From the NCBI GenBank assembly GCA_021234155.1, contig JAJEKV010000009.1:13026546-13090545 (forward strand): a stretch of DNA of 64,000 bases, given 5' to 3'. This DNA comes from Isoetes taiwanensis (lineage: Eukaryota; Streptophyta; Lycopodiopsida; Isoetales; Isoetaceae). The notes beneath the pieces are model-generated. The model was given only the letters and a program-made list of their open reading frames with translations, was not told the origin of the DNA and ran no database searches. Both the position numbers and the translations under genes were made by a program. Positions 54,764-64,000 of this stretch are shown one piece after another; the first letter of the stretch is position 1; the number at the start of each line of letters is the position of its first letter.

Positions 54764-56263
54764 CTACAGAGCAAGAATTTGAGAAAACCCTTTTGCAACC
54801 AACCTTGCTTTAAATCTATCAAAAGTACCATCTGCTTTAGTTTTAACTCGGAAAACCCACTTACATTTTATAGCTTTACGACCAGAAGGAAGAGGTACTA
54901 TATCCCAAGTGCCTTTACTTATCAAAGAATGATATTCAACATCCATTGCTTGTTGCCAATGTTCACGTTCATCAGAATTTAGAGCATCATGAATAGTAAT
55001 AGGCTCAGTAACAGACACAAAAGTATAATAATCACACAAAGTAACTGGCGGACGTCGTCTAGTAATACGAGTGTCATGAAATTCTTGTTGAGACATAACT
55101 CTAGAGGATTGTGCAGAATTATCTTCAGGTGATATAGTGTGATGATCATCTAGTGAAATAATATTCCCATATAACTGATCAGATAAATCTTCATACTCTC
55201 CTCCAACACTATCAGGTAAATTCGAGATATCAGGTAAAGTAGAAGGTTGATGTGACGGTACTTTCTCAATATCACTCTCATTGAAAATATTTGCCTTAGA
55301 ATACTCACGAAAATTTGATAGAACATCATGATCATTAGATTGCGAAGGAGATTATAACACAACCTTTCCAGAAACCAAATCAAATACTCGATAGGCAGGT
55401 GCATTATCAGCATGACCTAAAAAGACAACCTTTTGAGCAATTGGCTGTAACTTAGTCCGTTTCTCCTTTGGAATATAAGCATAAGCCTGAGATCCAAATA
55501 CTTTAAAATGTTCAACTATAGGTTTTTTTTCCATGCCATGCCTCAGACGGTGTAAAACCATCAACGGAAGAGGAATATATATAATTCTGAACATAAACTG
55601 TTGTACCTGCTGCTTCAGCCCAAAACTTTACATCCAATCCAGAATGAAGTAACATACTTCGAACAGCATTTAAAACAGTTCTTTTTTTACGTTCAGCAAC
55701 CCCATTATGTTGTGGTGTATGAGGAACTGTATAGTCTCGCAAAATACCAGCATGAGCACAAAAAGAATCAAACTCATTATTTTTAAATTCACCACCATTA
55801 TCACTGCAGATACTTTTTATAAGTCTTTTTCTTTTGTAATTCCACCATGTCTTTCCATTTGCAAAATGTAGCAAAAACTTCAAGTTTCTTCTTAAGTGCA
55901 TAGATGAAACAATAACGTGAATAATCATCAATTATCAGTAGAAAATAAATGACACCACCAAGTGACCGTGGTAAAGGCCCACAAAGATACATATGAACCA
56001 ACTCTAAGATAGATGATGCACAAGGAGCAACATAATTAAAAGGACACCTGCAAGGTTTACCAAGTACACATTCTTCACAAGGCGCTAACAATGCTCATCG
56101 AAAAACCATGCATAACACCATGTTTTTTCATATGCAACAAGACTGGAAAAGATGCATGACAAAAACGTCCATGCCACAAATCTCCATCAGGATGTCTTAC
56201 AGTAAGTGCATAAATTAGATCATCTGTGATCTTATACTCATGCAAACGCCACCTCGAAAGCAC
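54764..56263 (-). pseudogene. Ty1-copia pol fragment (integrase to start of RT), decayed
   Basis: Minus-strand frames in order: 'DGDLWHGRFCHASFPVLLHM' and CEECVLGKPCRCPF (zinc motif), 'YFLLIIDDYSRYCFIYALKK' (core), 'SDNGGEFKNNEFDSFCAHAG', 'TPQHNGVAERKKRTVLNA' (catalytic E), 'FKVFGSQAYAYIPKEKR', 'VFLGHADNAPAYRVFD', then the linker and 'IKCKWVFRVKTKADGTFDRF' KARLVAKGFSQ (start of RT). The fragment ends there; the RT palm, RNase H, gag and LTRs are absent. It is a different lineage from copia A and B (SDNGGEF rather than SDRGGEF). Confidence 0.9.
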
Positions 56264-56740
56264 AAGAAATTGTTAGACATTGCAAAAAGAAACACTAGAC
56301 AACAAGTAATGACTATGCAGATCTCCAAACAACTAAATGAACTCCATAATGAAGAAGGGAAGAAAAGGTCTTTAGAAACTACTCCATCTCACGAAAAAAC
56401 TCGCCAGACAAGAAGGCCTGGCTACCACGAACATAAAAGTGCAGACAAAACATCAAGCGCCTTGAAGAGTTGACCTAGCGCCATTGCCAAAGGTCCGGAG
56501 CTTCGCCATAGCCGAGGAAAAGGGGAGAAAAGAAAAGAAAAACTGACCGAAAAAAAACAAGAAAAAATATGTGTGTTTTGCTCCATCATTGGAATGTTCC
56601 ACAGCTAGCGACTTACGTTTGGGAACCTACCGTCTGTCATGGTTTTCGGCAGTCGGCAAACGAAGGCGCTACTCATTGCGCCGACGGCTTGCCGGTTTAC
56701 TTCCGGAAACCACTCCAACCTGCAGGTCATGAATCTTGAT
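56264..56740. other. Gene-free stretch
   Basis: No element or gene recognised between the copia fragment and the MITE. A small lysine-rich frame at 56240-56473 lacks support. Confidence 0.4.
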
Positions 56741-56812
56741 TAAGGGTCTGTTCACATGAACCTGTGAACAGGGATGATTATTTCCTGTTGAAGTGAAAGC
56801 CTTTTTTATATA

Positions 56813-56916
56813 CAGGAATGCTTGTTTTGCTGAGATTCCGGGCATGGAAAATGCCGACGCGCGGCAGCGCGGAGGCATTTGACATGCCCGGAATCTCAGC
56901 AAAACAAGCATTCCTG
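56813..56916. repeat. Perfect 34-bp hairpin with GC-rich loop
   Basis: Arms 56813-56846 and 56883-56916 are exact reverse complements (outer end caggaatgcttgttttgctg). Inside, 'aaatgcc' pairs with 'ggcattt', leaving a small loop rich in CG. On RNA this folds as a nearly unbroken stem of over 40 base pairs. Confidence 0.9.
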
Positions 56917-56994
56917 AAACGTGAAAATAACTTGAGGTGCATTCTGCATGTCGGAATGTAAGGTAAACGAAGCTGAATGTGGGGTAAAAAACAC

Positions 56995-57417
56995 AGGCTC
57001 CTACCCTCGGTTGAATGGATCCTTGTTGACAGGAATCCGTTCGATTTTAACACGTGGCTTGCATTCTTGATCTAGCACTGCAAATTTTGAATCCACATTC
57101 GTTTACCCCACATTCCGACATGCAGAAGTAAATAGGAAGAACGCGCAGTAAATGAACAAAAGACAAAACTGACCTTATGTTCCTAGAAATGAAAGCACGC
57201 CACATGGCAAGGCACCATTGGCGGAGACGGCAGAATGCTTCTCAAGTTGTTTTTACGTGCTGGGGTTGCATGAAGCGGCGATAGCATAAGCCTTCTTCTT
57301 TCTTTCAGGCAGCAGGAGGATTCAAAATTTGTGGTGCTAGATCAAGAATGCAAGCCACGTGTTAAAATCGAACGGATTCCTGTCAACAAGGATCCATTCA
57401 ACCGAGGGTAGGAGCCT
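56995..57417. repeat. 100-bp inverted repeat around a 223-bp spacer
   Basis: Left arm 56995-57094 starts 'aggctcctaccctcggttga'; right arm 57318-57417 is its reverse complement with two adjacent differences (tg versus ca near position 84 of the arm). Confidence 0.92.
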
Positions 57418-57887
57418 AGGGAAGCAATCCTTGTCAATAGGGGTGTGTTCCTGTCTTTTGGGTGCATGTGACATTTTTATTTTAGAGGATTGACACTGAA
57501 GAAGCCCTATCAACAGCTTCATGTAACCTGACCCTAAGGAAGCTTTTATTTTGCACAAATACCTGATATGTGCATGATGCATGAAATGCAAGGAGCCCAT
57601 CTAAAGACGTGCCGTTTGTCAATGCCAAAATATGTACAAAGGAGAAAAAAGAAGTGTTCCGTTTGTCAATGCCAAAAGTGAAGCCCAAGTAAAACAATGT
57701 ATAGAATATCCAGTTATATAATATGCTGCATTGTGCTAGAGCTATGGCGACATGTCTATATGTTTCTGGGCCCGGTTGCTTCGGTTCAGGTACAGCAAGG
57801 TCGTGTATCTATCCCTTGAACGGAAAGCCGGATTGAGTTAAAAAATTTTAGTTATGGCTCCAGCGAGCTGGATATGGAGGAACTAAC

Positions 57888-59372
57888 ATGACCCAAAATC
57901 ACTCCGGCGAAAGAAGAGGAGCAATGCAAGTGAAGCACAGGATTCTAACCACGATTCAGGTAGCTTTTGCTCTGGTTGTAGGTCTGGCCACTTTGGCCAG
58001 TATTGTGAAGCTTTACTCCATCCCTGGATATGGCGGTCATTTTCCCCTTCGCCAACAACACTCTCCAACAGGTCCTACCCCTTCTCAGCTTTTTGCTCTG
58101 TCCGTTCAAATTTCTGAGCTTCAAAGTAGTATTAGCAAGGCCATGGAGCAGATTCATATATCTCTCAACAAGGGAACGACTTCGGATCTACAGGAGCTAG
58201 CCTTAGAAGTAATGAAGGAAAGACAAGAGCATAGCAACCTGCTTCTAAACGTATCATCTAGTTTGGACCAAGTAAGAAATTTCTTTCTAAGGTTGAAGCT
58301 TTCTGATTCTTCAATGTATGAGTCAAGCCCTAAAACAGAGGATTTGCATGCTGGAAAAATGACAATAGAGAAAGAAGAGCAAGATATGCCAATAGAGATG
58401 GATGTTTTTGAGACTGAAGAGATAAAGAAATATATTCATGTGCGTGAAAACAGGCTAAGGAAAAAGAATTTTATGGGGGCAAATGCAACCTATGCATCTA
58501 TCGGCCATGCATGCAGTGCCATGAAGGAAGAACTGGAGCAATACATGGGATATGATGTAGGAGATTATTGTGAAGATGATTGGCCTTCGGGGCAGAGATT
58601 AATGGTCCATGGTTGTGACCCTTTGCCACGCCGAAGATGCCTAGCTTTAGCTCCCAAAATATATCAGAAGCCCTTTCCTGTGAAGCAATCCCTCTGGACC
58701 ATCCCTGATGATCGAAATGTTAGATGGAGCAGATATATCTGCAAGAATTTCTCTTGCCTTGCAGCCAAAGGGCCTTCGTCAAAGAAAGGATTTTTCAAAT
58801 GTGCAGAATGCTTTGATCTTGCAGGGACTGAGGCGTTGAAATGGGTTGCTCCGCCTAATATTTCTGTAGATTTCTTGATTTCAGAAGTGTTGATGATCAA
58901 ACCTGGTGAGATCAGGATAGGCCTAGATTTTGGACCAAGTGTTGGAACATTTGCAGCAAGAATGAGAGAGCATGATGTTACCATTGTTTCTGCAACTTTG
59001 AATCTAGGAGCCCCCTTCAATGAAATGATAGCACTTAGAGGCCTAGTGCCTTTGTATCTGTCTGTCAATCAGAGGTTGCCATTTTTTGATAACACTCTAG
59101 ATCTGATTCATACTAGCCTGTTTCTTGATGGATGGATTGATCACATCTTTTTGGACTTCATCATCTTTGATTGGGATAGGGTGCTTAGACCAGGCGGGCT
59201 TCTTTGGATTGACAGATTCTTTTGTGCGAAAACAGATTTGGAAGATTATTTGTACTTTTTCTTGCAGCTCCACTACAAAAAACACAGATGGGTTACTGCT
59301 CCTAAATTGGACAAAAGTGGGGACGAAGTGTTTTTTTCTGCTGTTCTTGAAAAACCTCCCAGGCCATTCTAG
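57888..59372 (+). CDS. Membrane-anchored putative SAM methyltransferase (At1g29790-like)
   Basis: Single-exon frame of 494 residues starting MTQNHSGERRGAMQVKHR. A signal-anchor helix lies at about residues 19-41 ('TIQVAFALVVGLATLASIVK'), then a lumenal stem with predicted helical Ser/Glu-rich sequence, and a Cys-containing central domain (about 180-330: 'GANATYASIGHACSAMKEEL', 'VGDYCEDDWPSGQRLMVHGC'). The SAM-binding fold begins near residue 344 ('RIGLDFGPSVGTFAARM'), followed by 'GLVPLYLSVNQRLPFFDNTL' and 'DWDRVLRPGGLLWIDRFF'. This matches the plant putative methyltransferase family of Arabidopsis At1g29790 in order and length. The substrate is unknown; Golgi-type II topology is inferred from the anchor. 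A second Met at residue 13 could serve as start. No disabling mutation was seen. Confidence 0.82.
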   Translation: MTQNHSGERRGAMQVKHRILTTIQVAFALVVGLATLASIVKLYSIPGYGGHFPLRQQHSPTGPTPSQLFALSVQISELQSSISKAMEQIHISLNKGTTSDLQELALEVMKERQEHSNLLLNVSSSLDQVRNFFLRLKLSDSSMYESSPKTEDLHAGKMTIEKEEQDMPIEMDVFETEEIKKYIHVRENRLRKKNFMGANATYASIGHACSAMKEELEQYMGYDVGDYCEDDWPSGQRLMVHGCDPLPRRRCLALAPKIYQKPFPVKQSLWTIPDDRNVRWSRYICKNFSCLAAKGPSSKKGFFKCAECFDLAGTEALKWVAPPNISVDFLISEVLMIKPGEIRIGLDFGPSVGTFAARMREHDVTIVSATLNLGAPFNEMIALRGLVPLYLSVNQRLPFFDNTLDLIHTSLFLDGWIDHIFLDFIIFDWDRVLRPGGLLWIDRFFCAKTDLEDYLYFFLQLHYKKHRWVTAPKLDKSGDEVFFSAVLEKPPRPF

Positions 59373-60540
59373 CCAAAGATAATTTCTTCCTTTGAGTTAT
59401 TTTGGTTCTCTATGTAACGTTTGTATCATTCAAAAGATTAATCATGATTAACTTCTGTTCATATTTATCATTAGGAGAGGAGGAAAATGAAGACAGAAGG
59501 TTATTTATAGTCAAAATGTTATTACTGCTATGTTACAATAAGGTTAGCATTCACTAGTGGCAAATCTTCTTTCGTATCTTGTTTAGTGGATGCCTCCATA
59601 GATAATCGTGGCCAGCAAGTTAAATAATCAAACCAATGTTTGCTTATCGAATTAATAATCTAGACATTGCAATATAACATGGTTTCCTCCTCTATTTCAT
59701 CAATATGGACACTTGTATGTCCACTTGTCATGAGCTTAATGCCAACATTGTCTCCTATTGCATGAATATGCAGAAACAGTTCTCTTCCCACTTGCTATTT
59801 GACCACATTGTATGTTTTGAGAATTTTGACGTCTACAATATAGGCATTACCACGCATTCAATGAAGGCCCGAATTGGTTTCAAGGGAGAAACCTTGATAG
59901 TAATAGGTATAAATGGCCAATATGTTGTATATGCCCTTGGGTAGTTATGGATCATGTCTTCCCGAGTATAAGATGCTAGTGCAAAATTCTATAGAATAGT
60001 TGAAAGGAAAACTAAAAAATGTATTTACAAAAAGGAAGAAGACAACCTAACCACAATATAAAAATGCCATGTTGCCTTTTGTATTCATTGTGACTTGAAT
60101 TGGTTTTATAGTCCACAACGAAAAAACCACTATAGAAGATGTACAGCTATTATTTGGAGGAACTATCTCTCTCTCTTTTTTTTTTTTTTTTTTTGGGCCT
60201 TGAAGGACGTCAGACTTCTTTTAACAAGAAGCCAAGTATAGATAAAGATGCAAAAACAAGAAACTAGCAGTAGGGCAGGCTTGGGGCAGGGGTGGAAAGG
60301 AAGGGGTACAAATGAAGAAAAGAAAAGAAAATACAATAATTAATGAATGTAAAGTAGATTAAATAGAATAAGTGCAGGAGGTAACTTTTTTAAGCTTTTT
60401 TATTTTTATTTTTGTAACCATAGATTCGAAATTATAACGATCCAACAGATTAACTTGACTTTCCCTAAGGTGTCCTGGCATGTGGATAGGTTAGAGTTCA
60501 ACGAATTGTGGTACCTCAGAAAAGGCAAGACTACTATAAA
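59373..60540. other. Gene-free stretch with a poly-T run
   Basis: Contains the 3' UTR of the methyltransferase and, at 60164-60194, a CT repeat running into about 21 T followed by 'gggccttgaaggacgtcaga', probably the antisense tail of a retroposed sequence. An open frame at 59705-59944 is unrecognised. Confidence 0.5.
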
Positions 60541-60544
60541 ATAA

Positions 60545-61240
60545 AGTAATTTATGGTGCAACTTCTTCAAGTCCAAAATAGCTCATCCACTTAGTAGAAT
60601 TTGCATATAATAGCACCACGCAGGAATCACCTCAGATGTCCCCTTCACGATAAGCTACGTTTACCAATGCCTAACACCAAATACTTGGTACAATTCAGTG
60701 TCTAAAATAGAAGTTTCTCAACAGATGTTGGTAGATATGCAGCGATTGAGGAAGAAGTTCGAGCGTATCTTCTAGCAGCAAGAAGCCGACAAAAGAGCTT
60801 AGCAGATAAGCACAGGCAAGAGAATTCCAAGCGGGAGATAGCATTTGACTTAAGACAAAAGTCAAACAAGTGAATCTTCGCATCAAAAATTGCTTACTCC
60901 AAGATGGGCGAGACTAAATTGTGGAAAGAGTAGATACTCAATCCTACAAATTGGATCTCCCCACTCACTTGAAGGTACATAGAGTTTTCCTCGTAAGCCT
61001 TTTGAAAAAGCACACTCCAAACCTGAGGAGATATTGGAGACACCAATCTTGTTAGAAATGACCGAAGAACAACTTGAGATTATTTCAGAAATTCTTCTTG
61101 ATAGGGTATATAAGAAAACAATATGATTTCAATTCCTCCAATATCTAGTCAAATGGACGCACTTGTCAGTGGAAGATGCAACATAGGTACTCAAATCAGC
61201 TCTAGAGAAGCAGTACCCAGAATTTATGGAGCAATGCAAA
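60545..61240 (+). pseudogene. Ty3-gypsy integrase C-terminal remnant
   Basis: Broken plus-strand frames: 'LVEFAYNSTTQESPQMSPF' (the AEFAYN block after the integrase core), a basic stretch near 60735-60830 ('EVRAYLLAARSRQKSLADKH'), 'TQSYKLDLPTHLKVHRVFLV' (integrase C-terminal barrel), and a chromo-like end near 61140-61235. No RT, LTR or primer site was found. A different copy from that at 52.6-54.1 kb. Confidence 0.75.
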
Positions 61241-61329
61241 GGTTGGCTTCGACAACGACATGATAGTCGAGCGTAAGGCTAAATTAACAGTTGCATTTGT
61301 CTTCAATAACTCTCTGCTGGCGATATTGA

Positions 61330-64000
61330 TAACTCATGTCCTCGCGCGCCTCTCGATCCCATCTGCCCGTCTCAATGCGGAGGCAATATGTCCCCGTTCG
61401 AATGAAAGCTACCACTCTACGCTTCTTCATGGGCAAATGTGTACGCTAGTAGCATTGTGGACCTCGTGTCAACGTGGGATTGATCTATTGCTTGTAGTGT
61501 GGCGTTTACACCTGTTCCAGGGCGCTCGCATCCCAGAGTTTGCTAATGAAGCATCAATATATTGTCACAATTGTGGTAGTCCTCTTTAGCTTGGACATAT
61601 ATGCACCTCTGCTTCTGCACATTCCATTGCGAGAATCACTGAACTCGTTTCTCCTTCCAACAGGCTTTAGTGCATTATGGTCCCAGTGCCACAGTTATGG
61701 AATTGACTCCAAGTGCATGAGCTATGAAGGCTTTTTGGACCTGCTCCAGGGATATTATGGGACCCCAACCCTCGACCTCGTAAAGGAGAATAGGCTCTAC
61801 TAATGCCCTGGATAAGTGTGATTGATGGGCTTAGGCATACAGCTCTATTTTATAATTGTTGTTCTGCAGGGCATATAGTGTTTTCTAGTCTGTTATGATG
61901 CGTAGTCGGATGGAAGTGTCCCACTATGTGAGGGAAGGGAACACCACTCCAAGATACTTGTAGGTGGAAGCCACCTCCACATTTTGCCCCTGGTACATGA
62001 AGGAAGGAGTCCCTAGCTGGCGCGATGATGAGACAAGCAACACCTTAGTCTTGGTCAAGTTGACTCGCATGCTAGGAAACTGGCAAAAGGTATCCAGAGC
62101 ATCCAAATGGCGATGCATGTCATCTAGAGTCTAGGTAAGAGGTCCATATCGTCAGTATATATGAGCTGCCTAATTATATCGTGTAGGAGCTAGGCTCCCC
62201 CTCCCCCGTGTTCAGTGAGCCAATCTTCCAATTGATTCATATACAGGTCAAAAAGTGTTCGAGAGAGTGGACATCCCTGGCGAACTCCAATGCTGATGAT
62301 GACAGGTTGTCCTGACAGTGTCAATTGGCCGGACCATGCCTCATGCCTCATACAACCTATATATCGCATTTTGAAAATCCATAGGGGCCCCTCAACTGCC
62401 TCAAATTATCACACAACTTATTCCAAGGCACATTGTCAAAATCTTTTACAAAATCAACAAACTACAGTACAAGTCATGTCGGCGATTCCTGCAATCTTCA
62501 ACCAAGGTGAACAGAGTGAATATATGATCAATGGTGGAGTGTTGGAGCTAGAACCCTGCCTACGTGAGACCCTGCACCTCTGCCCATGTCATCAACTATT
62601 GCTCGAGAATATTGGCAGTTTTGCAAAGAGCGGACTGACCATGGTGGTGTGGTAATTGGCTGGGTAGTTTGGGTCACCCGCAGTGTATACGGGAACAACC
62701 ATGCTAGTGGTCCACTGTTTTGGGAGGGACAGAGGGGAAGGGGGGAAGGGAAGGGCTTCTTATAGTGCCCTATTGAACAATGGGCAAAATTATACTGGTG
62801 GGATGCAAAAGAAGGCGTCTGGACACATGCTGACAGCACTCATATAGCACCGTATATGGCAGCTTGTTTAGGATGTTACTGGTACTAGCACATGGTAATT
62901 AGGTAATCGATAGAAACACGTAATCATCTGTCAGCAACAATCATAAGCACATTGATTAAGTGGGTGGCCTCAAGGGAGGTTCACTTTGTGATGCTATACA
63001 ACATGCATGCATGGCTCGCGATGCGGGGAGGGGAGGGGCTTGTTTGTAAAAAAGGGGTCAAATTTGCCTTTTGAAAACCATATACATGGGGCGTATTTTT
63101 TGCCACCTTTTGCACGCGCATGACATATCCACTTTTGTATAAGTACATCTCCCGGGGCATTCTATTGTTCTAGCGCAAGGAACTGCAGTATTCCCTTTAG
63201 GTTAGCTTTGACCATCTGGGCATAGGCGTCTGCATGGTTGCAATCTAAGTGCAACTGGGGCACACGAGGTGTTGGAAAAATGGACATGCGAACAGTTTGC
63301 CAATTCACCTGCAGGAGGATGGGTTGGTGGTTAGAATCAACTTCTTCATCCCTACTATACGTACCAACGCGAAGATGGGTAAGCAGGTGCAGATCTTGCT
63401 CTGCCAGCAACACGTAATCAACGGCACTAGAGCCACTCCCTGGTTCTCTTGCCTACAAGTGTGGCTGTTAGAGGATGGCCATTGTGCTACTTCATTACAA
63501 ATCACCAAGTCAAAGATGCTGCATAGCTGAAGCAATTGCTTGCCATAGCGTGTAATCTTGTTGTCATCCGATGCGCGTGGCCAAGCCACCTATGTGGGGC
63601 ACAAGGGATTAATTTTTGTGAGTTGTTCCGTCCTCGTGCATGCATTGAAGTCTTTAAGCAATGTGATCCTATCCAACAATTTGTGCTATTGTATATCATC
63701 ATATAGATTGACATAGGGCTCCATCCTATCCACATCTGAATGGGAGTGGTAGAAGTTACTATCTGCATGTGGGAAGTAGCATGGCGCTATCCTGTATCCA
63801 TAGGTAGCAACTGTGTTTCTCTATCTTGTGCAAAAGGATTGACGATGCCAATGTTGTTCGATAGTAGCAGGCGATACCACCATGTCCCCGCTTTCCTGTG
63901 CACTCATTGAACACTAAGTAGTGCTGATAGCCTGGCAAATCTTGTAGCTTGTGTTCTGCATACTCCCATGTCTCCATAAAGAAGATGAAATCCATATTGG
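61330..64000 (-). mobile_element. LINE (endonuclease plus reverse transcriptase), decayed, continues past window end
   Basis: Read on the minus strand from the window end: endonuclease pieces 'MDFIFFMETWEYAEHKLQDL' and GYQHYLVFNECTGKRGHGGI (63759-63995), 'DDNKITRYGKQLLQLCSIFD' (63305-63589), and 'VDSNHQPILLQ' (63162-63413), an SDHxPI-like end of the fold. Then RT: 'HSTIDHIFTLFTLVEDCRNR' and FVDFVKDFDNVPW near 62400-62540, 'MRVNLTKTKVLLVSSSRQLG' and 'TYKYLGVVFPS' (61924-62118), and 'RTGTYCLRIETGRWDREARE' near 61340-61400, where it stops short of the zinc knuckle. Frames are broken throughout. Same family as the LINE pieces at 19.6 and 40.5 kb. Confidence 0.85.

Larger units (their letters stand above)
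56744..57534. mobile_element. Harbinger-like MITE (TAA duplication) with internal inverted repeats
   Basis: Ends are GGGTCTGTTCACATGAACC (from 56744) and, inverted, GGGTCAGGTTACATGAAGC (to 57534); by hand 24 of the first 32 terminal bases match. TAA flanks both sides (56741-56743, 57535-57537), the 3-bp TWA-type duplication of PIF/Harbinger elements. There is no transposase. The interior holds a perfect 34-bp hairpin (56813-56916), a 100-bp inverted repeat (56995-57094 with 57318-57417), and a third shorter inverted pair (about 56940-56970 with 57096-57126). It lies about 350 bases upstream of the methyltransferase gene. Confidence 0.7.

Overview
This is a stretch of AT-rich nuclear DNA from a land plant. 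It has spliced genes with GT-AG introns, plant-type families (an At1g29790-like methyltransferase, an RPM1-interacting-protein-13-like protein, a patatin-like pPLA-III remnant) and a dense cover of Ty1-copia, Ty3-gypsy, LINE, Helitron and MULE-type sequence. The MULE-type protein resembles a family I associate with seed-free plants, so a fern or similar non-flowering plant is my best guess. That is inference; the sequence does not fix the species. Nothing prokaryotic (operons, CRISPR, phage genes) was seen. || Layout. 1-4.9 kb: gene-poor, with three tRNA-like repeat modules and a LINE 3' end. 4.9-13.2 kb: three C-terminal exons of an N4/N6-type DNA methyltransferase (minus strand) next to a decayed MULE-type transposase (plus strand). 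The transposase exon is split by a very young Ty1-copia element (A, 5746-11255; 657-bp LTRs with one difference seen; TSD TACCA). 14.0-15.7 kb: decayed Helitron helicase. 15.7-24.2 kb: small repeats, a foldback element, a LINE reverse transcriptase and two exons of an unrecognised gene. 24.26-39.67 kb: a large LTR element (C; LTRs about 1.58 kb; TSD GCCTT) whose 6.7-kb interior has no recognisable coding. A Ty1-copia element (B, 33289-38834; TSD TCTAC) is nested in its right LTR, and C itself interrupts an older minus-strand reading frame. || 40.5-46.7 kb: a 5'-truncated LINE, then fragments of host genes (WD40-protein C-terminus, pPLA-III patatin-like pseudogene, one type-II H+-pyrophosphatase exon). 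47.4-49.0 kb: the RIN13-like gene, intact as read. 49-56.3 kb: minisatellite, a deleted Ty3-gypsy element, a short copia LTR with primer-binding site, and an oppositely oriented copia pol fragment. 56.74-57.53 kb: a Harbinger-like MITE (TAA duplication) holding a perfect 34-bp hairpin and a 100-bp inverted repeat. 57.89-59.37 kb: the intronless methyltransferase gene. 60.5-64 kb: a gypsy remnant and a LINE that runs off the window end. || The two genes most likely to be functional are the RIN13-like gene and the methyltransferase. Most other coding sequence is transposon-derived or decayed. The nesting gives a relative order: reading frame, then element C, then copia B; MULE-type gene, then copia A.
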